Positions 51,302-60,504 of a stretch of 64,000 bases of DNA are shown here, piece after piece. Origin of the DNA: Pyropia yezoensis (Eukaryota > Rhodophyta > Bangiophyceae > Bangiales > Bangiaceae); NCBI GenBank assembly GCA_009829735.1, contig CM020620.1, forward strand, positions 21,488,020 to 21,552,019, written 5' to 3'. Positions within the stretch are counted from its first letter, which is position 1. Every line of letters starts with the position of its first letter. The translations under genes and the position numbers were made by a program. The notes below the pieces were generated by a model that was not told where the DNA came from, ran no database searches, and saw only the letters and a program-made list of their open reading frames with translations.

Positions 51302-53764
51302 CTACAGCCCTAACCCACACACTCTCACATCAAAGGCAGCTGCCAACGAGGCACGCATGCTAGACTCCCCAACACCATGGCCCTTGCCCTCACATGGAGG
51401 CGAGCGGCAAGACCCACGCCGAAAACGTTCCCCACACGTCGGCGGGGGCGGCGGCTCCAAGTCAAAACCGTCGCGCCCATCACGGTCGCGCAAGTGGCGA
51501 CGACCGCGGCTACTCTTCTGCTTGGTCGTGCGCGCCAGTTGGCGACGCAGACGCCGGACCGACTCCGTCTCCGATGGGGTAGAGGACTCCGAGACGGAAT
51601 AAGACAGCTCGTTTTCCGACACGGAGGGAGATCGCCGCAAGTGACGGCGACGACGGCGAGGAGGCGAGTATGCCCGGATTGCCCGACGCTTGCCGCGCCC
51701 AAGTGGGGCGGGCTGGGGCACAATCGACCCAATACGAGCCAACTCGGTCGTCATGAACCCCGCTACCGACTCGCAACTCGCGGTCGCCACAACAGTACGA
51801 ACGCGCTCCTCAAGTTGAGGAGTCTCGGAAACTTGAAGGGTTGCAGCCGACGCGGCCAACCAAGAAATGGTGCGCACCAACATGGTGATCATCATCTCGG
51901 AGGTCAAGGGCGTGGCCGGCAGTACCAACTTGGGATAGACCGCGAGGGGGGTGGCCCCCAACTTGGGGGACATTGGAGTGGACGACTCAACGGCAACGCC
52001 TATCGGGATGTCCCCGTGCGGCTGGAAAGGGACAGGAGGAAGCGGAGGGGCTCGCCGAGTAGGCGGAGCCAAAGAGTAACTGCGACCCCTACTCGGGGCC
52101 CCCGCAGTGGGTTGAGTCACATAGCCATCGTGGGAGGGCACGGTTACCACGATTGCCTTGTCCGGGGGAGGCGCAGTGTGGCGTTCCACCCCCGGGGCAT
52201 ACGGGTAGTCCCCGATGCCCAGCCCCTCCTGGAGTACCACACGGCCGTCGTGAAGCTCACGACCGACCCAGACGAACTGTCGAAGTGTGCCATCGTCCTT
52301 GGGCCCGTGGGAGGATCGGCGCAACTTGTGCTCGATGCTCTCCCTCTCGATGAGCTTGTGGAGACGCAGCATCTCCTCGAGTAGAGTGAGCTGGCCCGAT
52401 GAGCACCCCTCAGCAACTAGCTGAGGGGTGAGCTGCTCCAAACCTTGGATAAGCCGGGGGGATACATGCCTGAGCATCTCCCGCCGCTGGACACAAAACA
52501 CCCAGGTCGACATGACCTCCAGGAGCCACTGGGTTGCCAACATGGCGAACACCAGGTGGTCCGGGCTAGCCGTCAACATGACGGAGCCGAAGTGGTCGAG
52601 CAACCGTGGTAGTAGCGCCAGAAACCCGTAGGGGACCTCGACTTGAGGCCACCACTCGGGCTTCTTGGGATAGTACTGCTCTTTGCTAGCAGGTGACTGC
52701 TGCGGAAACTCGAGTTGAGCCGAGGTCACCAAGTAGGGACCTCGCCGGTAGTCCTTCTCCATCCGCACATCAAAGTGATGAGTGTGCGGATAGACGTCGC
52801 GAAGGTACGGGGGGCGAGTTGCCACCGCGTCCCAAGTGAAGGTTGGCACGTCGCCAGTGCCCGAGATAGTACCCCCGCGGTCCTCCATGGCCTTTGCCCG
52901 CTGCACGTCTTCGACCTCGTCCTCATCCAGGTAGGCAATCTGGTCCGTCCTGAAGTCGGGAGGAGACCCGACCCTACCGGGGAACTTCTCCCGTAGGCGG
53001 TCCCATACGCGACTCATCGCTGTGCCAAGTCGGCCACAGCGGAGAACCGTCAACCCCTCCTCATACAGTGTGGCAGTATTGACCCCCAGGTAGGGGGGCA
53101 ACACGTGCCATGCAAGGGGCGGCAGGCCACTAGCCTGATCCGTTCCTCCCCCTGCATTTGGGTCCATATTCCCTAAGTTTGGGATAGTTAGCTTAGTAGT
53201 AAATCCAACTTGGATTTGAGGGTTTTCTGCATTTATCGTCTTGAATTTTTGTGTGGCCCAGTGGGCAGGTGCTGGGGTGGGAGATTCTGAGTGGCGAGAT
53301 TCTGAGTGGACCCTTGGGGGATAAGGGGAGGGACAGCGGGGCTTGGCCCTGCGTCCCCGTCCCGACCAAGAAACTGTTGGACCACACACCATCCTCTTGT
53401 TTGTCCGTGGGGGGTTTGCCCCACAACAGGGACAGAGTGTGTGCGACTTGCACTTCTTCCGGTTCCCCCGACACGGGAGGCAGCCCTAGCACACCGCCCC
53501 AACTTGGGTGCCGTGTGTGCTAGTGGTTTTTGCCACATACAGAGGCCAAGCGGGGTAAATCCACCGCCCCAAGGCCTCCCGTGGAACAGCACGGCCCGCG
53601 TCCGGGGGAGATCTCGCCGCCAACCCAAAGCCGGGTGGCGCGGGCATCCCATCGCCCGGAGCAACCGCGGAGCCCCCGCCGGAAGTCCCGGCGGGCGCTG
53701 CATCGTAGGACATATCCTCCATACGATCGTCGAAGGAGTCAGTCTCCACCCCCGGGGTCACCAT
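51302..53764 (-). pseudogene. Antisense ORF of element 1, unknown protein (about 662 aa), split by a solo LTR
   Basis: The frame opens at ATG 53764 (MVTPGVETDSFDDRMEDMSY), is cut at 53543 by a solo LTR, and resumes at 53068 (EEGLTVLRCGRLG), ending at 51302, 66 nt beyond the pol stop. Removing 53069-53542 (474 nt, exactly 158 codons) gives one continuous frame. The inserted LTR adds an in-frame TAG. The ordered centre has helices (PYGFLALLPRLLDHFGSVML; RREMLRHVSPRLIQGLEQLT). The C-terminal third is Arg/Ser-rich (GKRRAIRAYSPPRRRRRHLR) and may be nuclear-targeted or bind nucleic acid. No known domain is recognised. It lies opposite to gag-pol, in the same place as the antisense ORF of element 2. 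Confidence 0.7.
53069..53537 (+). mobile_element. Solo LTR of the element 1 family, nested in element 1
   Basis: 469 bp, TGTGGCAG to TGCCACA, flanked by exact 5-bp repeats TACAG (53064-53068 and 53538-53542). No internal sequence is present, so it is a recombined solo LTR. It is less similar to the LTRs at 33757 and 54100 than those are to each other, so it came from a different copy. Confidence 0.92.
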
Positions 53765-54099
53765 GGCTCTCCCCAAGTTAGGGAGAGACGACCTGGTTGC
53801 AGTTGCATGAGACCCACCTCAAGTTGAGGGGGGCTCGGATCGCGGGTAGATGGGTGGCCTCCCCAGCGTGGGGCGGCCCAGGGTAAGGTGACGGGGATGT
53901 CTTGGTGGTGGTGAGGTGAGTACCGATAAGAGCAAGCTGTCAAGTGAGCAATCTTGAGGAGAGGGGCGGTCGACGTGGCCGCCTCCACGTCCACGTCACG
54001 TACCAGGGGGACAGCAAGTCGCGCCCCCAACGCCGCGATGTGCGATTCTACACCCCATCGCAGGGCCGACCGGGTCGGTCGGAACTGAGGAGAAAGGAG

Positions 54100-54570
54100 C
54101 GTGGCAGTATTGACCCCCAGGTAGGGGGGCAACACGTGCCATGCAAGGGGCGGCAGGCCACTAGCCTGACCCGTTCGTCCCCCTTCATTTGGGTCCATAT
54201 TCCCTAAGTTTGGGATAGTTAGCTTAGTTGTAAATCCAACGTGGATTTGAGGGTTTTCTGCATCTTATCGTCTTGAATTTTCGTGTGGCCCAGTGGGCAG
54301 GTGCTGGGGTGGGAGATTCTGAGTGGCGAGATTCTGAGGGGACCCTGGGGGGGATAGGGGGAGGGACAGCGGGGCTTGGCCTCGCTTCCCCGTCCCGACC
54401 AAGAAACTGTTGGCCCACACACCATCTTCTTGTTTGTCAGTGGGGGGATCGCCCCACAACAGGGACAGTGTATGTGCGACTTGCACTTCTTCCGGTTCTC
54501 CCAACAAGGGAGGCAGCCCTTGCGCACCGCCCCAACTTGGGTATCGCGTGTGCGAGTGGTTTTTGCCGCA
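54100..54570 (+). repeat. 3' LTR of element 1
   Basis: 471 bp, closely matching the LTR at 33757. The terminal bases have mutated (CGTGGCAG instead of TGTGGCAG, and TGCCGCA instead of TGCCACA). The purine-rich GAGGAGAAAGGAG just before it is the likely polypurine tract. Confidence 0.9.
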
Positions 54571-57500
54571 GTTGGCTTAACTTCGAGAAACAAGCAGCTG
54601 GCGGACCTGGAGTCTTTCCTTCACCCATTGGCCGATCGTGGTATAAACTCGATTCGCTTCAGACACGTGTCAGTATCCCTTGGGGGAAAGGGACATGAAA
54701 GACAAAGAGGGGAATTACGAGATTGGTATGCCTGTTGCCTCACGGGCCTGTCGGCAGGGCCGACAGATACGCACGGTAGTACACGCGGGGAAGAGGAAAG
54801 CAAACACGCAGTTGTCACTTCCTGAGGGCGCGGGCTATGGGCGCCTCGCTGTCCCTCTTCACGTGCGTCTGGGAGGAGCCCCGGCACGTTGGCCCAGTAG
54901 CCCCCCTCCTAGCCCTGAGTGGTCCCGACCCGAGTCTAACCTCGCCAGGTCAGGGGCCACTATATCTACTAATTCTATTCTCCCTCTTTAATCTCACACT
55001 CAATTACCTCAAATCAAGTCCCTCACAGGTATGCAAAAACCCTTCAGGAGTCCCTCACTCACGTGTGGGTAGCGTAGTCCATCGCATCCCAGTGCTGGGC
55101 ACGGGCCACGGCGGCCAACCACCCTCACACGGCAGGTGTGTTCTGGCACCTGGTGTCCATTGGTCACAATCCGGGGTTGGCGCCAAGTCAGGGCCAGGGA
55201 TGCTACACCGAGAAGCTGAATACTTTGACAACTGGGGATCCAGGCGTCGAGGCTGCGGGTACCGCGGGAGAGCACACGCTACGGGGTTACACGCTACACG
55301 GATGCACCGAAATGCCAGGTGGCGACGAGCTCATAAACTCGACTGGACACAACGGACACCAGCCCAATCGTTGCCAGACCTGTGGAAGGTGGACTACAAG
55401 TCGCACACGTCCTACACCCCTGTGAAGCCAAGGTCCGGGGAGATGCTACTCGCTGTGCAAAGGTGCACAGCTCCCAGGCGCAGCGCCACTTTTTTTGCGA
55501 GCCAGGTCCACGATGTCGAGTCCGCTCGACTTGCCGGCAAGCCTCACACTCGCATCATGGAGTTCAGCTCGTCGTGCTGCAAGCGCTACTCCCTCTGTAG
55601 CTCGCCCAGCGCTGAGCAGCGACTCAAGTATCCTGAGTTGACGTACCTGTGGGACGGTGGCCCTGCTGTCAAGCCCGAGGACTGCATGCGTTTTTTGATA
55701 CTGAACTTCACGCCGCTGCTGTGGCTGGTCTTGCCTGGTCAAATTGGCGGCAACAGTGACGAGCCCAGGGACATGAAAATGACCCCCGCCGCTGTAGCGG
55801 AGATCGGGTGCGAGCTGCTAGACGCACGGGCTACTGTGCCTTGCTCGCAGGCACGGCCGCTGCGGAACTTTGCGGTCTTTTTCCGGTCCTACAAAGCCGT
55901 AGACTGTATGGTGCTATTACCATCGACAGCGTAGGTTGTCTTGGCTGTCTACATCGCCCAGGCGATATGCTCATGCACCTGTTTGGTGGTTGTAGACTGC
56001 TGTTTCGCCCGCGTCCTCTGTCGATGGAGGAGTTGAGCGCCGCGGAAGCAGGGCTGACACGTTCTTGCCCAGACGACCACGCGCTGGTGTACCGCAGCGA
56101 GGAGACCAGGCTGCCCTTCTGTCAGTCGACGATTGCCGCATTGCTGAAAATCTTCCCAAACATCCGCAGCTGCGGGCCTATCTGGACCCTTTGGCAAAGA
56201 AGCGGCTCATCGGCACGTTGCCAAGGCTTGTCCGATCAGGATCGAGTCCTTGTCCCAGTCTCGTCGAGTCGTTTTCGCGCAAGTATCAAGCGGAGCTGAT
56301 TACTGCTGTTGACAAAACGCTTCTCCCTGAACCTTTGTCACCGGCCATTGGGAAGCTTCGACATTCCGAGAAGTCGGCAGAGGAAACGTTTCCCATGCTT
56401 GGTGGATCTGACGTCGTAGTCTTGCCACCGCATCAGAAGGCCGCCTTTCGTCTTGGGGCGGAAGTCGCCGCATTGCACGCTGTACTGGCGGTTGTGGCCA
56501 GACCGGAACCGCACTGAGAGCTATGTATGCAAGGGGAGGGTTCAAGCACCGACCCGGAGCAGCACTGCCTTGTCAAAGGCAAGTTCACGATGCAAACTGG
56601 GATACGTTTAGACCTGCCGAGCATGGCAGTGGGTCGGCGGACCGCCGGTGGACATCCAAATGCCGCTGCCGGTCGGTACCGCCAATCCACCGACACGATC
56701 GATCCGACTGGATCGACCTGTCGTAAGAACAATCGAAAATCCCTCCAAAGCGACAAATGCATACGAAAAAAGAGATCAGCGCCCCCCGAAAGGGCTTGCC
56801 ACAATTCACGGGAAATCCCGTAAATAGTCATTGGAGGCACTCGGCCGGGCGATTGCCTCGCTGTCCTCCTTCGGGGGACAGCGAGGTGCGCGTGTGTGGG
56901 GTCTCGCCTTGACGCTCTGCTCCATCACGCCCGACCAATCAGTGTGCGGGGACGCCCCGCCCCCGGCCGGGGCACAACCACAGCTGGGCCATGCCCTCTC
57001 CTTAGCACCTGGGGCAAGCATTGATGGGACCGTGTCGGTGAGGGATGCCAGGCGCCCCTCCCACGACGCTCCCCCCGACACTGGCCCAGGCGCCCGTCAG
57101 GGAGCGGTGTCGGGGGTCATGCCACAGCCGTCGCGGGCTTCGATGCCGTGCCTGGACCCGTGCGCGCCGTTAAGTATGGCCAGGTGCGCCTGGACACTGA
57201 AGTGGTGGCTGGCGCCCATGCTGCGGCCTCAGACGACCACTCGACGAGGCCGCGCAGCAGTTTTGTTTGTATGCGGTCAACCGACCGCGTCGAGACGGAT
57301 TCTGGTGGCGTGGAAGAGGTGAGCGTCCACACGTACGTGCTTGTCTTGCATTACGTGTATGTTTTCGAGGGCGGGTCTCCACCTGCGCTTGCCTGCTTGT
57401 CCTTGCCAAGTGTGCTCGCACTGGGCGTGAACGACTCGGGAAGTATGGCACTCCAGGTACGCGCTTTGGGCTCCCTTGCTGTGGAGCATTCAGGAGGCAA

Positions 57501-57594
57501 CCGCGGTATGTCTGTCTTGCTGCCATCGACGCTGTTGTGGGCACGCTCTTCACCTCATATTCGACTTCCACGGGATCCTGTCGCAAGCTTTTGA
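54571..57594 (+). pseudogene. Tnp2/Plavaka-like transposase, C-terminal part, decayed
   Basis: The frame resumes as GLTSRNKQLADLESFLHPLA, continuing directly from the N-terminal half when the retrotransposon is removed. Further family blocks appear across frames. GHNGHQPNRCQTCGR, then YKSHTSYTPVKPR, is the GH...CRxC...YYxP block (about 55340-55430). YLWDGGPAVKPEDCMRFLIL, then NFTPLLWLVL (about 55645-55735), is the fPxDxMH...N...L block. FFRSYKAVDCMVLLP (about 55875-55925) is the KAxDWxxF block. ALLKIFPNIRSCGPIWTLWQ (about 56140-56200) is the H...I...GPxWxxW block. Around 57165-57460 a segment with KYGQVRL and a hydrophobic C-terminus may be the end. Multiple stops and frame changes are present. 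The 3' limit is approximate. Confidence 0.7.
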
Positions 57595-58188
57595 CTTCCC
57601 TTTTCCTGAAGGTGGAATAATGTGTTTTGGTTGTGTCTCTTCGAGTCATCCACCTTACCTTTTCTGGAGGGCTTCGGCGCATTGTCGACCGCACGCGGAT
57701 CTCTTGATGTGCTGGAGGGTGGAAAGATCCCGCATCTCGCCCGTGGCTCCGAGTGTTGCGGCATCCTCACGCTCGTCGACGGGCCGCTCCACGCTCGCGC
57801 GCACGGAAGCTGCTGGGCCGTCTTCGCATTTTTTTGCGGGCAGGGCGGGCGACGAGGAGATGATTGTAGGAGATCGTCTTCACAGCTTTGTGAAGGGAGG
57901 GAGACGGGGGAACGGCTACGTCAGCTGCTTCGGTACTCATGAGGGCGGCCACTTAGTGCTTATTGCTTTTGCGTGCTACAGCATGTACATGTCCTGACTC
58001 GCTCGTTTGCATACGCACGCCCAACTACTTTTTTTCGCTGTTGACCTTTTGCTGCTCCGTCAGGAGGCGGCTTGCTGACGGCCGCCTCCATGGCAGGCCT
58101 TCTTCCTTCCGTGAAGCCTCCCTCCCCCCCACTCATCACCAAGGCTGCAAGAGTGCGGCGTCTGCAGCGGTAGCCGCTCGTCACATGG
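57595..58188. other. Flank of the DNA transposon pseudogene
   Basis: No gene or terminal inverted repeat is recognised. The DNA transposon's right end probably lies here or beyond. Confidence 0.3.
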
Positions 58189-59133
58189 ATGGGCAACGCT
58201 GCGCCCACGCCGCGAACGGAAGAGCAGCCACACCCCAATCCTCCGGACGCGGCCATCTTCTCACGGCCGGTCACTACCCAAGCCCCGCCTCCTTCCTCAG
58301 TAGCGGCGTCCCCCAGCCGGACAGGCGGCGAAACAACGGCGCCACTGATAAATGGCGCGCTGTCCAACCATCGCACGGCAAGCTCGGTTTGGCCAGTCCA
58401 GGCTGCTGACGCCCGCGCTCTTCCTTCGGCGCCTGGAGCGACGCCTCGGCTTCCGGCGCCCGGAGTGCCGCCACCCTCCCGGTGTCTGGGGTGCAGCCAG
58501 CCTCTTCGTCAGCTGGTCTTTGCCCCCCCCCGCCCGCGGCTGGCGGTCCGCCCCCCGTCCTGGCGACTGGGGCGTGACCCCCACTCCTCGGATGCTGGCG
58601 CGCGGCCAATCCCCCCGACGGATGCCGCGCTCCGTACCGACGCTGTGGCCCGCGTTCCGCCGCATTCCCCTGCTAGTAGCATGGCGACCCGACGAACGGT
58701 GGCTGGGGTGCCACTTTCCCCCCTCGTGACCGGCGCACTCCCGCCCCGGCCGCGCATGGCAGGCCGCCCTTCTTCCTCGGCGGCCGTCGAGGCTCCCCTT
58801 CCACCGACGGTTGGCGCCTCTGGTGCCGAAATGGTGGCTGGCACTCCGTCTCTCACCCTGCGTGGTGGCTTACCTGCACCCCCGCCGGTGGCTCGGCTAC
58901 CGCTCTACCCGCATGCGATTGCCGTGTGCCCCGCTCCCGCCGCGGTTTGCGTGTCCACCGCTCCCCGGGAGGCTCTCACCCCCAACCCCCCTTCTCTGTC
59001 TGGTGTGCCTGGTGTGACGCCAACTCTTTGGGCAGGCAGCGCTTCGCGCTCTCCCCCGCCGCCTAGTGTGCCGCCGCTTCGTGTGCCGCGCCCTCTCCCG
59101 CCGACGCGGGTGCTAGGCACCGCGCAGGCGTAA
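58189..59133 (+). CDS. Hypothetical Pro/Ala-rich ORF (314 aa)
   Basis: An open frame from ATG 58189 to TAA 59131-59133. It is very rich in Pro, Ala, Ser and Arg. It has loosely repeated phrases of the type AGVPLSPLVTGALPPRPRMA and VAGTPSLTLRGGLPAPPPVA. No domain, signal peptide or membrane helix is recognised. It could be a real low-complexity protein or a composition-driven open frame, since opposing-strand frames are also open. The AT-rich segment right after the stop may mark a boundary. Confidence 0.3.
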   Translation: MGNAAPTPRTEEQPHPNPPDAAIFSRPVTTQAPPPSSVAASPSRTGGETTAPLINGALSNHRTASSVWPVQAADARALPSAPGATPRLPAPGVPPPSRCLGCSQPLRQLVFAPPRPRLAVRPPSWRLGRDPHSSDAGARPIPPTDAALRTDAVARVPPHSPASSMATRRTVAGVPLSPLVTGALPPRPRMAGRPSSSAAVEAPLPPTVGASGAEMVAGTPSLTLRGGLPAPPPVARLPLYPHAIAVCPAPAAVCVSTAPREALTPNPPSLSGVPGVTPTLWAGSASRSPPPPSVPPLRVPRPLPPTRVLGTAQA

Positions 59134-60504
59134 AACCACTACATGTATCACCCCCAGGTATCCCACGTGGGGATAAATAATAGAGACTTTCAGCAACCAG
59201 ATTCTCATAATAATCTCTTTAGAATATGAGAAACCCCTGCCACGTGCCTCCGAGGAAGGGACTTTTGTAGAGGTCCCTTATCTGGCCGTTTCTGGCCGTT
59301 TTATCATACAGGATGATTATGTGAGAAATACGGACTGAGGCGCCACACGGGAGTTCTTTTATCGACTCTAATGAATTACACGCTTTTCGCTCGGTGCAGG
59401 CTTACGGCATCTTGGCGCGCAGTGCTACTTTGTCAGCGAGACCTCCAGCTGCTCACTTCGTGGTGGCCTGCCTTTGTGCCACATCCCAGCCGGAGCCATA
59501 TGCTCTCTTCGGCTCCATCCACAACCACGGTCGTCCACACTCGCTCGCCTCCACAAGCTCCGCCGAGGATCCTCATCCCCGTTTCCCCTCTTCTGCTTGG
59601 TCGCCCCGTGTCCCCGGGGTTTCCGTTGCCCCTGTGCCCCTGTCTGTGCCACTCATTCCCTTCTGCCCTTAGAGCTGCGTAACCGAGCAGGTGGCCTCTT
59701 CCGCTTCCTGCCCGCGGCGCTACCATCCATCCAGGAGACATTGAGCTCGGCGCTGGTCAGGGGGCTACCACAGTGACTGGTGCGAGCGCGACTGCTGCTC
59801 CCCTACCGCCTGCTGACCCCCCCCCCCGCCTGCTGCCCCCCCCCCCGTCTGCTGCCCCCCCCTCGCCTGCTGCGCCCCCCCCGCATGCTGCTCCCCCCCC
59901 CGTCTGCCGTGGATCCCTCCCCCTCTTGTCGGATCACGTCGGCGCTCGGGCTCTCCGTCGAGCCCTTATCCCATAGAGGATGAGACAGCGGCGGGCGCGT
60001 CACCGGAAGGGAGCAAGAGGGGGGTGGAACGGCAGCGGGGGCGCGCGCGTCACTCATGGCGATGAGAAGGCGGGAGGTGTCGCCGGAGCGGCGGGCGCGT
60101 CACCGGCAGGGTGGGGGGAGAGCGAAGACCCGGCCAGGGAAAGGATGAGGGGGAGCGACGGCCCAGAGATCGTATCAGGAAGCCCGAGGTTGGGAGGAAG
60201 GCAAAGCAAGGTCCAAGCCAAGGAGAAGCAGGGCACACAGTGGCGGGAAAGGGCAAGCAAGAGGCTCGCAGCTGCGGTGAGCGGGAGATGAGGGCGGCGG
60301 GAGGTCGGGTGGTGCACATGAAAGCAAATAGCGAAAAAGCTACTGCGCATCGGAAGTGATGGGAGCGACAGCCGGCAAGAGCGCACGGTGGGGCGTTGTA
60401 CGCCCCGTACAGGGTGACCTCGGCGGCGCTGACAAAGAAGAACAATGAGAGGAGCCCGTGTGGCACACCGTGCGGAGGGGAGGTTCGTGCTGTACTCTGT
60501 CGTA
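59134..60504. other. Intergenic region with AT-rich segment and repeats
   Basis: About 59140-59380 is AT-rich relative to its surroundings, with TCTGGCCGTT repeated in tandem at about 59280-59300. A minisatellite follows at 59808-59908. CGGCGGGCGCGTCACCGG occurs twice (about 59989 and 60091). No gene is supported. Confidence 0.4.
59808..59908 (+). repeat. C-rich minisatellite
   Basis: About six imperfect copies of a 15-18-bp unit of the form CCTGCTG followed by a C-run, with unit length varying through the C-run. Confidence 0.75.

Larger units (their letters stand above)
33757..54570 (+). mobile_element. Ty3/gypsy chromodomain LTR retrotransposon, element 1 (host of nested insertions)
   Basis: LTRs of 471 bp lie at 33757-34227 and 54100-54570 and differ at roughly 15 positions by eye. 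Flanks GTTGC (33752-33756) and GTTGG (54571-54575) form a 5-bp target duplication with one mismatch. Without nested insertions the element is about 9.4 kb: LTR, PBS, gag, protease, RT, RNase H, integrase, chromodomain, an antisense ORF, polypurine tract (about 54085-54099), LTR. It inserted into the Tnp2-like transposase; removing it rejoins that frame (MVNQLLV to GLTSRNKQL). Gag and pol carry stops and frame changes, so it is inactive. Confidence 0.9.

Noticed and set aside
51302-53392. The 696-codon minus-strand frame taken as one natural protein
   Set aside because: Its first part is translated from the solo LTR inserted in the antisense ORF. The flanking TACAG repeats show that the natural protein began upstream at 53764.
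33757-53537. Pairing the LTR at 53069 with that at 33757 as the two ends of element 1
   Set aside because: The LTR at 53069 has its own exact TACAG flanks and is less similar to 33757 than the LTR at 54100 is. The 54100 copy also has the polypurine tract and the matching outer target site.
56831-57322. 163-codon frame after the Tnp2-like remnants
   Set aside because: It overlaps another frame with better similarity to the transposase C-terminus, and no motif is visible.
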